Source of the DNA: Microcaldota archaeon
GTDB lineage: Archaea; Micrarchaeota; Micrarchaeia; Micrarchaeales; Micrarchaeaceae
Direction: 5' to 3'
Assembly (NCBI GenBank): GCA_021828345.1
Contig: JAJZJI010000002.1
Location: 1-57,691, forward strand
Length of the DNA stretch: 57,691 nt
Numbering within the stretch: the stretch's first letter is position 1; every line of letters begins with the position of its first letter. The position numbers and the translations under genes are program-made. This document shows, one piece after another, positions 25,573 to 36,034 of this stretch. The notes under the pieces were generated by a model. The model was given only the letters and a program-made list of their open reading frames with translations, had not been told where the DNA came from and ran no database searches.

Positions 25573-26523
25573 ATGGTTAAGGATAAAATAGTAAGGGAAT
25601 TGGAGGATCTTCCAGGTATCGGGGAGACAACTGCTGAGAAGATGCGTGCTGCCGGAATAGATTCGCTAGAGAAGGTAGCAATAGCTAATCCCCACGATTT
25701 ATCAGAAAATTTTGGCATGAGCGTCGATGCTGCAAAGAAAGCGGTTCAGGTGGCAAAAGAATCAACAACTATTAATTATTCTACAGGAGCTGAGGTATTT
25801 GAAAAACGCTTAATATTAGGTAAAATAAGTACAGGTAGTGATTCATTAAATGATATGATTGGTGGGGGTATAGAAACTAATTCCATAACGGAGAGCTATG
25901 GTAAATTCTCAAGTGGCAAAACACAATTAGGATTCCAATTAACAGTAAATGCGCAGCAAACAAGAGAGAAGTCTGGTCTTGGCGGAAATGTATTGTTTAT
26001 AGATACTGAAGGAACATTTAGGCCTGAGCGTATAAAGGAGATAGCAAAGAATAGCGGCCTAGATCCTGAAGAGGTGCTTAAAAATATTATATATGTTAGG
26101 GCTCAAACTACTGAGCAGCAGATATTAACTGTTGAGCGTGCAGATAAGCTCATACAGGAGAAAAACATAAAGCTAATAGTTGTGGATTCATTAACCGCTC
26201 TATTTAGGGCCGAATTTATAGGTAGGGGTGCGTTAGGCGAGAGGCAGCAGAAGCTTAATATGCATATACATAAGCTGCAGAGTCTATCAGATAAATACGA
26301 TCTTGCCGTTTATGTAACCAATCAGGTAATGGATAATCCTGGAATTCTATTTGGCGACCCTACAACTCCAATAGGCGGCAATGTAATGGCTCATGCTGCT
26401 GGTACGCGCCTTTATATGAGAAAGAGTAAGGAGGATAAAAGAATAGTAAGGCTTGTAGATTCACCTAGTATGCCTGAAGGTGAATGCATAATAAGAATAA
26501 CTAAGGATGGAGTTAAGGGTTAA
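25573..26523 (+). CDS. radA: DNA repair and recombination protein RadA
   Basis: The archaeal RecA/Rad51 recombinase, 316 residues. The N-terminal helix-hairpin-helix domain (ELEDLPGIGETTAEKMRAAG, 1-60) binds DNA. Residues 69-72 (YSTG) sit in the linker before the ATPase core. Walker A is GKFSSGKTQ (110-118), Walker B is KLIVVDSLTALFR, and the L2 region contains NQVMDNPG. The ATG at 25573 fits both the family N-terminus and the TATA box. Longer in-frame reading upstream has no homology. It probably heads a rightward unit with dphB and endA. Confidence 0.97.
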   Translation: MVKDKIVRELEDLPGIGETTAEKMRAAGIDSLEKVAIANPHDLSENFGMSVDAAKKAVQVAKESTTINYSTGAEVFEKRLILGKISTGSDSLNDMIGGGIETNSITESYGKFSSGKTQLGFQLTVNAQQTREKSGLGGNVLFIDTEGTFRPERIKEIAKNSGLDPEEVLKNIIYVRAQTTEQQILTVERADKLIQEKNIKLIVVDSLTALFRAEFIGRGALGERQQKLNMHIHKLQSLSDKYDLAVYVTNQVMDNPGILFGDPTTPIGGNVMAHAAGTRLYMRKSKEDKRIVRLVDSPSMPEGECIIRITKDGVKG

Positions 26524-26534
26524 TTGGTGCATTA

Positions 26535-27290
26535 ATGCTATTTCTTGTAGGTACTGGTATATCTGAAGATGGAATGACTATAGAAGGCATTCAAGCCTGC
26601 AAAGTCTCTAATGATGTCTTTATTGATGTATATACTAGCAGCATATCAGAGTCAAAGATAAAGAATATAGAGTCGCTAATAAATAAAAATATCAAAAAAC
26701 TATCACGCCAAGATTTAGAGGAGCATATTGACCAGCTAATTTCTAAGAAGCAGGATATTACAATACTTGTGGGTGGAGATCCTTTAATTGCAACGACACA
26801 TAAAATAATATTTTTAACAGCATCAAAACTTAATATTTCTATAAAGGTAATACATTCAAGTTCTATTATAAGCGCGATAATGGGAGAGAGCGGCTTAGAT
26901 TTTTATAGATTTGGACGGATAGTAACAATTGCACGTTGGAGTGAGCATTATAAACCTATATCCTTCTATGATACAATAAAAAAGAACATGGATAATAATT
27001 TACATACTATATTATTACTCGATTATGATCAGAAGGAGTCATCATCAATACCAATAAATGAAGCAATAAAATATATGGAGTATGCTGAATCTGTACATAA
27101 ATTTGGAATAATAAACGATTCAACAAAAATAATAATTATAGAGCAACTCTCACAAAATGATGAATATAGAGCATTTTTAAATATAAAGGATGCACGCACA
27201 TTAAATAAGCTAAAGGGCATGCGCACTATTGTAATTCCTGCAAAATTATCAGAAATTGAGCAAGAGATGGTTAAGGTAATATATGGTTGA
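26535..27290 (+). CDS. dphB: Diphthine synthase
   Basis: A 251-residue SAM-dependent methyltransferase that methylates the modified His of elongation factor 2 during diphthamide synthesis. MLFLVGTGISEDGMTIEGI, DVFIDVYTSS, LVGGDPLIATTH and ESGLDFYRFGRIVTIA are the tetrapyrrole-methylase-fold landmarks. Its end overlaps endA by 8 bases. It follows radA by 11 bases. The family is involved in tuning the target of translation elongation. Confidence 0.95.
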   Translation: MLFLVGTGISEDGMTIEGIQACKVSNDVFIDVYTSSISESKIKNIESLINKNIKKLSRQDLEEHIDQLISKKQDITILVGGDPLIATTHKIIFLTASKLNISIKVIHSSSIISAIMGESGLDFYRFGRIVTIARWSEHYKPISFYDTIKKNMDNNLHTILLLDYDQKESSSIPINEAIKYMEYAESVHKFGIINDSTKIIIIEQLSQNDEYRAFLNIKDARTLNKLKGMRTIVIPAKLSEIEQEMVKVIYG

Positions 27291-28470
27291 TAAATTGGGT
27301 CTACTTATAAACATTGAAGAAAAAACAAAAAGCATTTATGTAGTGGATCAGTCAAGCCAGGATAACTTAAGAAACGGGCATATAGGGATAAAAGTTTTAA
27401 ATAAATATACATTACGTCCTGAAGAGGCATTATATGTTATAGATGTTCGTAAGGCAGAATGTATTTCTGATTCTGGCAAAAAACTAACATTTAATGATGT
27501 AGCAATGCTATTTAATAAAAATAATAAGTTCATGGCAAGATATTTTACATATAAAGATTGGCGGGATAGAGGTCTTGTAATAGAATACCCACAAGAGCAT
27601 GGCAATGATGGTAGTATAAAGAAGGATAAACAGATAAATGTAAAGGCATATCCATCAACTAAATTAAAGATAAGCATAAAGGATGTAACTGGCGTATTTT
27701 TTGAGGATGATCTGGTATCTATTATAGATAAAAGCGATATGGGTCGTGAATTATATAATAATCATTGGTTTGGCCAGTACGGAACATATAAAGCAAGCGA
27801 TCACGGAAGTTTGAACAAACTCGATATATACGAGACGCTTTTTTTGATGGAGAAGGGTATATTAAATATAGAAGGATATACCAAAAATGAAATAATAGCA
27901 ATTGCCACTTCCAGAAGATCTGATTTTCAAAAGTTATACTCTATATATGCGGACTGGCGCGATAATGGGTATGTATTAAAAACTGGATTTAAATTCGGCA
28001 CGCATTTTAGAATATATTTTCCAGGTGCTCAGCCTATAAAGAATGATGAATGGATACATTCAAAGCATGTAATACATGTGTTTCCAAGAGATTTAAAATT
28101 ATTAATATCAGAATGGGCAAGAGTAATAAGAGTTGCACATTCTGTAAGAAAAACATTCATACTTGCAATTCCTGGTAGGAGCAGAAAAAAGAAGCTCTCG
28201 ATAGATTTTGTATTATATTACAGGAAAAATGGGGTTACAGAGGTTCCTGGAAAGGATATACCAAAATATTCTATGCTCTCTTTAAGCGAGGATGAGTATA
28301 TTGGCGGTAGTGAACTATCAGCTATAATAAATGAGGCTCGTGCAAGGAATTCAGAATTAATAATTGCAATAGCTGATAGAGAAACCTCAGTAACTTATTA
28401 TAAAATAAAACAGATAAAGCTGCCCAGCAGCGAATTTGAATATTATGAGATAGACTGGATGCAGCCATAG
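27283..28470 (+). CDS. endA: tRNA-splicing endonuclease, three-unit fused form
   Basis: Cuts bulge-helix-bulge motifs in precursor tRNAs. At 395 residues it is about twice the length of a simple alpha subunit. The N-terminal unit (about 1-105) resembles a noncatalytic EndA N-domain, with RYFTYKDWRDRGLVI. A second, catalytic unit follows (about 165-300), with a matching YSIYADWRDNGYVLKTGFKF. The last unit (about 303-395) is a beta-type C-terminal domain. Catalytic Tyr245 (FRIY), His259 (WIHSKH) and Lys290 (HSVRK) are all present. This arrangement matches the epsilon-2 enzyme of ARMAN archaea, which has broad substrate range. Confidence 0.93.
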   Translation: MVDKLGLLINIEEKTKSIYVVDQSSQDNLRNGHIGIKVLNKYTLRPEEALYVIDVRKAECISDSGKKLTFNDVAMLFNKNNKFMARYFTYKDWRDRGLVIEYPQEHGNDGSIKKDKQINVKAYPSTKLKISIKDVTGVFFEDDLVSIIDKSDMGRELYNNHWFGQYGTYKASDHGSLNKLDIYETLFLMEKGILNIEGYTKNEIIAIATSRRSDFQKLYSIYADWRDNGYVLKTGFKFGTHFRIYFPGAQPIKNDEWIHSKHVIHVFPRDLKLLISEWARVIRVAHSVRKTFILAIPGRSRKKKLSIDFVLYYRKNGVTEVPGKDIPKYSMLSLSEDEYIGGSELSAIINEARARNSELIIAIADRETSVTYYKIKQIKLPSSEFEYYEIDWMQP

Positions 28471-28519
28471 TAAAATAACAAAATATAAATAAATTACATG
28501 TATCTGTTTAGCTGATAGA

Positions 28520-29707
28520 ATGTATAAACTATTACTCGTATTGATGATTTCAACACTCTGTTTGGCGGCGGCAGTTTCAGCATCTACAAATACCGCACAG
28601 TTTGTTTCAAATAATAATACATTAATGCTGCCTCAATATGGATCGGCAAATACTTTATATAATGTTGAACTTATTAGCGGCATATCTGGATATAGTAAAA
28701 TAAATTTGACAAATATCAATGTACTAAATTCTCATGGTATAACGGTATCATTAACAAATATGTCTGGGGTCCCACCATTTTCCGGTAAGTTGACGATAAA
28801 CGCAGGTCAAAATACATATCCGATGTTATATAACCTATCTATAATTGTTACTGGGAATGATACACAAACAACCCCAACAACTCTTTATATAAATGTGGTA
28901 AAATACAATAATACTATAATCTCTTCAAACAACATCACACCACCAAATCTATCAAACAATTATATACCTATTCCACCAACACCGCGTCTACTAAAGATAA
29001 GCGAGATTAATAATAGCGTAAATGGGGTAGTTGGAGCAAGATTAAATTTTGGGAATGTTACTGTTCTAATCCCGCCAAATACCTACATATTAATAGGAAA
29101 CAGGACATATCCCAATTACAATTTTTCAATTATATTATTTAAACCTCAGAATATGTCTATTTCACCATTGCCATATAACATATCATACGCCTATGGTTTT
29201 GCGGTAAATAATCAGATAACAACAAGCATAAAATTTACAACGCCAAATGGAAATATTCGTAATATAACAACAATCTTAAATGGCAATAATACATTCACGG
29301 CAATGCAGTTTGGCGGCGGCAGTTATAATTCTATAGCATATAATTTTGGCAACTATAATAGTTATATGAATTGGACTTATAATTCTAAAAATAACACAAT
29401 TCAAAATAATACTAATTATCCAGGCGCATGGGTTGTATTTCACGCACCATTTGAAATATACTACAATCATGGAATTATAGATATGGGTATACCACCACAA
29501 AACATCACATCTAATATACTCCCATCAAATACTTTAGTATCTAAAACATCTGGGGCAACTGGTACTACAAGTACTATTCCAATTACAAATTCAAATTCTA
29601 GCGGAATATATTCGAAAAGCGATATATTATCATATCTAACATATGTTGCTTTGGCTATAGTTGTAATTGCAATATTTTATTTGGCATATAAAAAGATGAA
29701 GAGATAA
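28520..29707 (+). CDS. Asn/Thr-rich surface protein with C-terminal anchor
   Basis: A 395-residue predicted exported protein that I do not recognise. It has a cleavable signal peptide (LLLVLMISTLCLAAAVSAS) and a single C-terminal membrane helix (about 370-390) with a KKMKR tail. The body is rich in Asn, Ser, Thr and Ile with many NxS/T sequons, consistent with a glycosylated beta-rich ectodomain. The next membrane-protein gene starts 3 bases after its stop, so the two are probably made together. Confidence 0.7.
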   Translation: MYKLLLVLMISTLCLAAAVSASTNTAQFVSNNNTLMLPQYGSANTLYNVELISGISGYSKINLTNINVLNSHGITVSLTNMSGVPPFSGKLTINAGQNTYPMLYNLSIIVTGNDTQTTPTTLYINVVKYNNTIISSNNITPPNLSNNYIPIPPTPRLLKISEINNSVNGVVGARLNFGNVTVLIPPNTYILIGNRTYPNYNFSIILFKPQNMSISPLPYNISYAYGFAVNNQITTSIKFTTPNGNIRNITTILNGNNTFTAMQFGGGSYNSIAYNFGNYNSYMNWTYNSKNNTIQNNTNYPGAWVVFHAPFEIYYNHGIIDMGIPPQNITSNILPSNTLVSKTSGATGTTSTIPITNSNSSGIYSKSDILSYLTYVALAIVVIAIFYLAYKKMKR

Positions 29708-29709
29708 TT

Positions 29710-30204
29710 ATGGTTTCATCAATTCCAACAACGTCTGTCTCTTCAAGTAGTAGCTTTGCAATAGTACTTATAATAATCGCAATTTATTTAACAATAAGAA
29801 TGTATCGGAATTTTAAAGGTGCAAAATTCAAAAAATCAAAAGTTTATAGACTTCCAATAATATATCTACTACTTACCTTTATTTCACTTTTTATTTTAAA
29901 TCCATCAATTGTAGATATAATAGCTGTTTTGGTTTTTATTATAATCGGTTATTTCATAGGCTTTTGGCTCAGTAATTTAGGTTTAAAATTCTTTGAAAAG
30001 AATGGAGAAACGCATTATAAAAGAGCGCCATTTATACTTATATTATGGTTGGTATCATATATACTCAGATTTTTAATAGAGTTATTATATCCATCTAATA
30101 TTTTATTTGGTCTAGCTACCGAAATGCTTTTGGCTGCAACATCTGGTATGGTGTTAGGAGAAGCAATACATATAGTTAAAACTCATGAACGGTATAAAAA
30201 ATAA
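29710..30204 (+). CDS. Four-helix membrane protein, CcdC/DUF1453-like
   Basis: A 164-residue membrane protein with about four helices (about 15-28, 47-65, 66-92, 105-150). The segment KRAPFILILWLVSYILRFLIE recalls CcdC-like (DUF1453) proteins. A Ser-rich N-terminus precedes the first helix. It is next to the surface-protein gene and directly upstream of the tRNA-Lys gene on the opposite strand. The function is unknown, and the family call is tentative. Confidence 0.6.
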   Translation: MVSSIPTTSVSSSSSFAIVLIIIAIYLTIRMYRNFKGAKFKKSKVYRLPIIYLLLTFISLFILNPSIVDIIAVLVFIIIGYFIGFWLSNLGLKFFEKNGETHYKRAPFILILWLVSYILRFLIELLYPSNILFGLATEMLLAATSGMVLGEAIHIVKTHERYKK

Positions 30205-30237
30205 ATAATATTTGACCGCATCATTAAAATATTGGAT

Positions 30238-30311
30238 CGGGCCCGGCGGGATTCGAACCCGCGACCTACTGGTTAAGAGCCAGCCGCTCTACCAAACTGA
30301 GCTACGAGCCC
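30238..30311 (-). tRNA. tRNA-Lys (CTT)
   Basis: The gene reads leftward. The acceptor stem GGGCTCG pairs with CGGGCCC (one G-T pair), with discriminator G. The anticodon stem GCTGG closes loop CTCTTAA, giving anticodon CTT. T-loop TTCGAAT is canonical. No intron and no encoded CCA are present. Confidence 0.94.
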
Positions 30312-30377
30312 AAGAATACTAAATATTCTATATGAAAAGTATAAAAAGATGCGCAGCAAACTAATATAAGTGGTATA

Positions 30378-31022
30378 ATGCCAACAAAAAAAGAGCACAT
30401 GACATTTGATGATATATACACAAAATATCAGGACAATCTTTTGGATTATGTGCTTTTAGGAGCATTATTGTTAATATCTGTAATAATTGTTGATACAATA
30501 CTATCTTTTACTGCTGCAATACCAACACTAATATTTTCAACTATCGGTTCAACAAATGCAAATATTTCATTATTTTCATATGTAATTAGTATATTAATAC
30601 ACATAATATCACCATTGGTGCTTGTACTGCTTATCACTTCATCTAAATATTTGAAGAAGGAGGGAAGCGATATAGTATTTGCTCTTTCAGATGGTTGGAA
30701 GGATATAATTTCATCAAAATTCATATACACTATAATAACAGCTGTTATTATTGCGTCAATTTTAAGTGTTATAGCTGGATTTTTCGGAGCCATAATATAT
30801 GGGGTTATAATAGCTATAATCATTGGAATGTCTATGATAAAATATCTAACAAAAGAGAACCCAAATACCTTCATGAAGGTGTTCCATCTAATATATGATA
30901 AAGATAATACCTCAGGATTAATACTTTATTTAATAGTATTATTACAGATAATTCCAACAGTTAATGTGATAAATTTCTTTTTGATACCAATAGGCGTTTT
31001 AGTTTTGATGTATACTAATTGA
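30378..31022 (+). CDS. Multi-pass membrane protein of unknown function
   Basis: A 214-residue protein with about five or six hydrophobic segments (about 25-60, 65-85, 110-135, 137-155, 180-212). The soluble N-terminus is short and charged. I recognise no conserved motif. The pattern of paired helices with small polar loops resembles archaeal DUF4013-type proteins, but this is not a firm assignment. It converges on the VKOR gene, with the stops 5 bases apart. Confidence 0.65.
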   Translation: MPTKKEHMTFDDIYTKYQDNLLDYVLLGALLLISVIIVDTILSFTAAIPTLIFSTIGSTNANISLFSYVISILIHIISPLVLVLLITSSKYLKKEGSDIVFALSDGWKDIISSKFIYTIITAVIIASILSVIAGFFGAIIYGVIIAIIIGMSMIKYLTKENPNTFMKVFHLIYDKDNTSGLILYLIVLLQIIPTVNVINFFLIPIGVLVLMYTN

Positions 31023-31026
31023 TCAT

Positions 31027-31437
31027 TTATTTTTTCAATGAGTATATAGTTATTATAAAAACTACTATTAATGTGGCATCTAGTAATGAGCAGTACTCAC
31101 ATATTTCTCCTAATACTGCCATTGCTGATATAGAATATAATACAGCAACTATTGCTATTAAATACCAGAAATTCCTTACAGTTTCAAACTTCTTATCTTT
31201 TAAAAAGAATAGAATAATTGCAATTATGGACCATCCAAGTGCATAGTATGCTAGAGGTATCCCTATTATATTTGCATATTTACTAGAAAGAACTCCGCCA
31301 CAGTTTATTATCCCTGTATGTGAACAGTAAAGCGGTAGGCTGTTTAATTCAACCGAAGTTAAATAGATAGAATCAAAAAGCGCTATAATTAGCATAACTA
31401 GTAATAGTTTACTTTTAAATTTATTATTAAATTTCAT
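31027..31437 (-). CDS. VKOR family disulfide-forming protein
   Basis: A 136-residue four-helix membrane protein of the vitamin K epoxide reductase family. Loop cysteines C38 and C46 (YCSH...INCGGVL), the GIPLAYYALG segment, and the quinone-side CEYC (C113, C116) are all present. These transfer electrons from new disulfides to quinones. No fused thioredoxin domain is present, so a separate partner is expected. It probably makes disulfides in exported proteins such as the surface proteins nearby. Confidence 0.92.
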   Translation of the reverse strand: MKFNNKFKSKLLLVMLIIALFDSIYLTSVELNSLPLYCSHTGIINCGGVLSSKYANIIGIPLAYYALGWSIIAIILFFLKDKKFETVRNFWYLIAIVAVLYSISAMAVLGEICEYCSLLDATLIVVFIITIYSLKK

Positions 31438-31600
31438 TTTAGCACTCTATAAATAAAAATAATACTTAAAAGTAATATATCAATTTAATTTAATAAATAA
31501 TATGTTAACACTATTAATTATTCTCATTAAATTTCTATAAAGAGAAGGTTTTTAATACTAAAATACGATACTAATATAGGAAAATTTATAGGCTCATTTT

Positions 31601-33517
31601 ATGGAAAATAATGATTATTCTGCTAAGGATATAGTTGTGCTTTCTGGCACTCAGGGTGTTAGGAAAAGGCCTGCAATGTATATAGGCTCTACAGGCATAG
31701 CTGGATTTAATCATTTACTCTATGAAGTAATTGATAATTCCATAGACGAAGCAACAGCAGGATTTTGTGATACTATAAAGATAACACTCTATAATGAGGA
31801 TGGTATTGATGTTGGAGAGGTATCTGATAATGGAAGAGGTATACCAATAGATATAATACCAAAAGCAAACAAGCCCGCTCTTGAAGTTATAATGACATCG
31901 CTTCATTCTGGAGCAAAGTTTGAAAATAAAATATATAAGGTGTCTGGAGGTTTGCATGGTGTTGGATTAACAGTAATAAATTCACTTTCAGAATATACTG
32001 TAGTTACAGTTAAGAAGAATGGAAAGATATACAGACAGAGTTTTAGCAGAGGTATGCCAACATCTGAGCTTCAAGTAATGGGTGATATAGACCCAAATGA
32101 TAATGGTACTACAATAAAATTCAAGCCTGATAAAGAGATATTTTCTGTAAGTCATTTTGATACAACTACTATAACGGAGCGATTGGTTGATTTATCATTT
32201 TTAAATCCTGGGCTTAAAATAGAGTTTAGAGATAAACGTGGTATAACTGAGGATACAGAAAAGATATACCATTCAAATAATGGTCTTCCAGATTTTCTAG
32301 AGTATATACGCTCCGATAAGGTTCCAATATCAAAGCCAATAATAATGATAAAAGATTATGAATCTATAAAAGTGGAACTTGCTATACAATATGTAGAGAG
32401 TTATAGTGAGGAGCTTATCTCATTTGTAAATAGAATAAAGACTGGTGAGGGCGGAACGCACGTAATAGGGTTCCATACTGCGCTTACGCGTGCTATAACA
32501 AATTATATACAAAAAAATGTTAAAAATAAGAATAAGACCGCTGCTATAGAGGGAGAGGATACGCGTGAAGGCCTTATAGGTGTTATTTCAATATTGATGC
32601 AGAATCCAGAATTTGAAGGGCAGACGAAGGAAAAATTGGGTAATTCAAACATAAAAAGTATGGTTGATAGTTTTGTATATTCAACCCTATCAACATATTT
32701 TGAGGAGAATCCGGTAGAGATTGGGAAGATAATTGCGAAGGTGCAGGGCGCTGCTGAGGCACGTGAATATGCAAGAAAGGCAAGGGAGCTAGCACGAAAG
32801 AAGGGAATGTTTGATGGTCCTGTACTCTCAGGAAAGCTTGCGGATTGTACTGAGGATGATCCTGAAAAGACAGAGATATTTATCGTTGAGGGGGATAGCG
32901 CGGCGGGATCAAGTAAGCAGGGTAGAGATAGATTCTATCAGGCAATACTACCTCTACGTGGAAAGGTATTAAATGTGGAGAAGGCGACTGAGGATAAGAT
33001 ATTTGGAAACAAAGAGCTTCATATGATGGTAACTGCGTTTGGTACTGGAATAAAGGAGAGCTTTGATATAAGCAAGATAAGATATGGAAAAATAATACTA
33101 CTTACTGATGCTGATGTTGATGGAAGCCACATTAGAACGTTGCTCTTAACATTTTTCTACAGATATCTTAAGCAATTAATAGAGAATGGTAATGTTTACA
33201 TAGCGCAGCCGCCATTGTATAAAATATCTAAAGGGCGCGAGTCACATTATGTTTATAGTGAAGAGGAGATGAATGAGAAATTAAAGCAATTTGATGGCAA
33301 TGCAAATATTCAGAGATATAAGGGTCTTGGAGAAATGAATCCAGAGCAGTTATGGGAGACAACAATGGATCCAAAAACTAGAGTTTTAAAGAAGATAATG
33401 ATAAAGGACGTAGTTCATGCAAATAAGATATTCTCAATACTTATGGGCGTTGATGTAAGCGAGAGAAGAAAGTTCTTAGAGGAGCATTCCAAAGATGTTA
33501 ATTTCTTAGACGTATAG
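31601..33517 (+). CDS. gyrB: DNA gyrase subunit B
   Basis: A 638-residue type IIA topoisomerase ATPase subunit. The GHKL site is seen in YEVIDNSIDEA and DNGRGIP, with GGLHGVG. The TOPRIM domain has EGDSAAGS and DADVDGSHIRTL. The C-terminus IQRYKGLGEMNPEQLWETTMDP is typical of the shorter gyrase B. It lies 9 bases from gyrA. Gyrase in archaea is of bacterial origin; together with GyrA it introduces negative supercoils. Confidence 0.98.
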   Translation: MENNDYSAKDIVVLSGTQGVRKRPAMYIGSTGIAGFNHLLYEVIDNSIDEATAGFCDTIKITLYNEDGIDVGEVSDNGRGIPIDIIPKANKPALEVIMTSLHSGAKFENKIYKVSGGLHGVGLTVINSLSEYTVVTVKKNGKIYRQSFSRGMPTSELQVMGDIDPNDNGTTIKFKPDKEIFSVSHFDTTTITERLVDLSFLNPGLKIEFRDKRGITEDTEKIYHSNNGLPDFLEYIRSDKVPISKPIIMIKDYESIKVELAIQYVESYSEELISFVNRIKTGEGGTHVIGFHTALTRAITNYIQKNVKNKNKTAAIEGEDTREGLIGVISILMQNPEFEGQTKEKLGNSNIKSMVDSFVYSTLSTYFEENPVEIGKIIAKVQGAAEAREYARKARELARKKGMFDGPVLSGKLADCTEDDPEKTEIFIVEGDSAAGSSKQGRDRFYQAILPLRGKVLNVEKATEDKIFGNKELHMMVTAFGTGIKESFDISKIRYGKIILLTDADVDGSHIRTLLLTFFYRYLKQLIENGNVYIAQPPLYKISKGRESHYVYSEEEMNEKLKQFDGNANIQRYKGLGEMNPEQLWETTMDPKTRVLKKIMIKDVVHANKIFSILMGVDVSERRKFLEEHSKDVNFLDV

Positions 33518-33526
33518 GTTATTTAA

Positions 33527-36001
33527 ATGCCGGAAATCATAGAGACGCAAATAGAGAAGGAGATGCAGAGCAGCTATATTGATTATGCGATGAGCGTAAT
33601 AGTAGGCAGAGCCCTGCCTGATGCACGTGATGGATTAAAACCGGTTCAAAGAAGAATATTGTATGCAATGTATAAACTAAATAATGTATACTCACAACAG
33701 ACAAAGAAAAGCGCCAGAATCGTTGGAGAGGTTATGGGTAAATATCATCCACATGGAGATATGGCTATATATGATGCTCTTGTTAGAATGGCACAGCCAT
33801 TTACCATGAAGCATACACTTGTATCTGGACAAGGGAATATGGGTTCTATAGATGGTGATCCACCAGCAGCACAGAGATATACTGAGGTTAAACTATCAAA
33901 AATAGCAGAAGAGATGTTAAATGACCTTGAAAAGGAGTCTGTAAAATTTACACAAAATTTTGATAATACTGAAGTTGAGCCTGTTGTTTTACCAGCAAAG
34001 CTACCAAATCTTTTGTTAAATGGCAGTTCTGGAATAGCTGTTGGTGTTGCTACAAACATACTACCACATAACATAAATGAGGTTTGCGATGCAATATCAG
34101 CATTTGTTGATAATAGAGAGATAAAACCAGAGGACTTAATGTCTTATATAAAAGGTCCAGATTTCCCAACTGGTGGCATTGTATTTTACAATAATCAATT
34201 ATACTCCTCATATATGACTGGTAGAGGATCTGTTACTATACGGGGCAAAACGGAGACTGAAGAGACAAAAACTAGAAAAAGTATAATCATAACAGAGATA
34301 CCATATAATGTGAATAAAGCTATACTTGCCGAGACTATAGGCAGGCTTATTAGGGATAAAATAATACAGGGCATAGCTGATATTCGGGATGAGAGCAGCA
34401 AGGATGATATACGTTTAGTTTTAGATCTCAAAAAAGATGTGAGTGTAGATTATGTACTTAATCTTTTATACAAACATACACAGCTACAGATTACATCTCC
34501 TGTAATGAATATTGCTGTTTTAAATAACGCTTTATTGACCATGAATATAAGGCAGTTCATAAAGGTATTTGTTGATCACAGATTTGATGTTATAACAAAG
34601 AGGACAGCATATGATCTTAATGTCGCAAAAGATAGGATGCATATAGTTAAAGGTTTAGTAATAGCAATGGAGAACATAGATGAAGTGGTTTCACTTATAA
34701 AGTCAAGCCAGGATACAAAGGATGCGCGCTTTGCACTTATGGAAAAATATGAATTGTCTGAAAAGCAGGCTAGCGCAATACTTGATATGAAATTAAGCAG
34801 ACTAACAAGTCTTGAAGTCTCATCTTTAAAATCAGAAGAGAAAAATCTTGAAATAAAAATAGATGAATTAACTAGTATACTTGCAGATAATTCGAAAGTA
34901 TATCATATAATAAAAGAGGAAACATTACATATAAAAAATACATATGGAATTGAACGCAAGACAAAGATAGAGATTAGTGAATTGCCTCCAACGATAGAAA
35001 ATGAAGATCTTATAGAGGATATGGACATAACTATACTACTTACAAATAATAATTATCTAAAAAGAATGAATATGAAGAGCTACAAAGTACAGGATAGGGG
35101 AGGTAGGGGCATTAAGGCTATAGAATTAAAAGACGGAGATTTTGCTAAGCAAACATTATACTGTAAAAATAAGGATACCTTAATGGTCTTTTCAAATCTT
35201 GGAAGGGCCTATTGGATAAAAGCATATATGGTTCCGGAAGGGGATAGATATAGCTCAGGAAAGGCTGCAATAAATCTAATAAAGATGCGTGATGGCGAGC
35301 ATATAGAGCGTGTTATAAATACGAAAGAATTCATTGGAAAGTTTATAACATTTGTTACATCAAAAGGTGTAATAAAGCGTATAAGAGGGGAGAAATTTGC
35401 AAAGCCAAGATCAAATGGTATAAATGCAATACCTTTAAGGGATACCGATTCACTTGCGGATGTTTGTATATCAAACGGAGAATCCCAAATATTTTTATCT
35501 ACAAAGAGTGGCAAATCAATACGCTTTAATGAATCTGATATAAGGCCTATGAGTAGAATGGCCCATGGGATACGCGGTATACGGCTTAAGGATAAGGACA
35601 GTGTTGTGAATATAATTTCTGTATCAGAAAAAGATTATGTGATGTCTATAACTGAGAAAGGGTATGGAAAGATAACGGAGCTTGATAAATATCGATTACA
35701 ATATAGGGGAGGGAGCGGTGTTCTTAATATAAAAATAAGTGATAAGACTGGCATGGTGGTAAAGTCGCTTAAGGTTAGTGAGAATGATACTGCATTATTA
35801 ATAAGCTCTAATGGAATTTCTATACAATTCCCTGTTTCATCTGTACGAAAGACTGGGCGAGCTGCAAGTGGCGTTAGAATAATGAGGCTTGACGCTAAAA
35901 ACTCTGTAGTTGATGCTCAGATAATATCCCCAGATCTAGTAGATCCAAATCAAAATGCAATTATAGAAAGTGATAGTAACGAAGCTGATGGCAACATATA
36001 A
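33527..36001 (+). CDS. gyrA: DNA gyrase subunit A
   Basis: An 824-residue DNA-cleaving subunit. The catalytic Tyr118 lies in [10 protein letters not shown]. The breakage-reunion domain (1-470) is followed by the six-bladed C-terminal beta-pinwheel. A GyrA-box-like QDRGGRGI near residue 523 marks the part that wraps DNA, so this is a gyrase and not topoisomerase IV. Its short acidic tail ([11 protein letters not shown]) resembles that of bacterial GyrA. It is in one unit with gyrB. Confidence 0.97.
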   Translation: MPEIIETQIEKEMQSSYIDYAMSVIVGRALPDARDGLKPVQRRILYAMYKLNNVYSQQTKKSARIVGEVMGKYHPHGDMAIYDALVRMAQPFTMKHTLVSGQGNMGSIDGDPPAAQRYTEVKLSKIAEEMLNDLEKESVKFTQNFDNTEVEPVVLPAKLPNLLLNGSSGIAVGVATNILPHNINEVCDAISAFVDNREIKPEDLMSYIKGPDFPTGGIVFYNNQLYSSYMTGRGSVTIRGKTETEETKTRKSIIITEIPYNVNKAILAETIGRLIRDKIIQGIADIRDESSKDDIRLVLDLKKDVSVDYVLNLLYKHTQLQITSPVMNIAVLNNALLTMNIRQFIKVFVDHRFDVITKRTAYDLNVAKDRMHIVKGLVIAMENIDEVVSLIKSSQDTKDARFALMEKYELSEKQASAILDMKLSRLTSLEVSSLKSEEKNLEIKIDELTSILADNSKVYHIIKEETLHIKNTYGIERKTKIEISELPPTIENEDLIEDMDITILLTNNNYLKRMNMKSYKVQDRGGRGIKAIELKDGDFAKQTLYCKNKDTLMVFSNLGRAYWIKAYMVPEGDRYSSGKAAINLIKMRDGEHIERVINTKEFIGKFITFVTSKGVIKRIRGEKFAKPRSNGINAIPLRDTDSLADVCISNGESQIFLSTKSGKSIRFNESDIRPMSRMAHGIRGIRLKDKDSVVNIISVSEKDYVMSITEKGYGKITELDKYRLQYRGGSGVLNIKISDKTGMVVKSLKVSENDTALLISSNGISIQFPVSSVRKTGRAASGVRIMRLDAKNSVVDAQIISPDLVDPNQNAIIESDSNEADGNI

Positions 36002-36034
36002 TAAATATTTAAAACTCTATTTTAATTGATATTA

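Noticed and set aside
31438..31600. Small gene between VKOR and gyrB
   Set aside because: No start with a ribosome-binding site and no coding pattern. It contains AT-rich promoter-like sequence for the two divergent genes.
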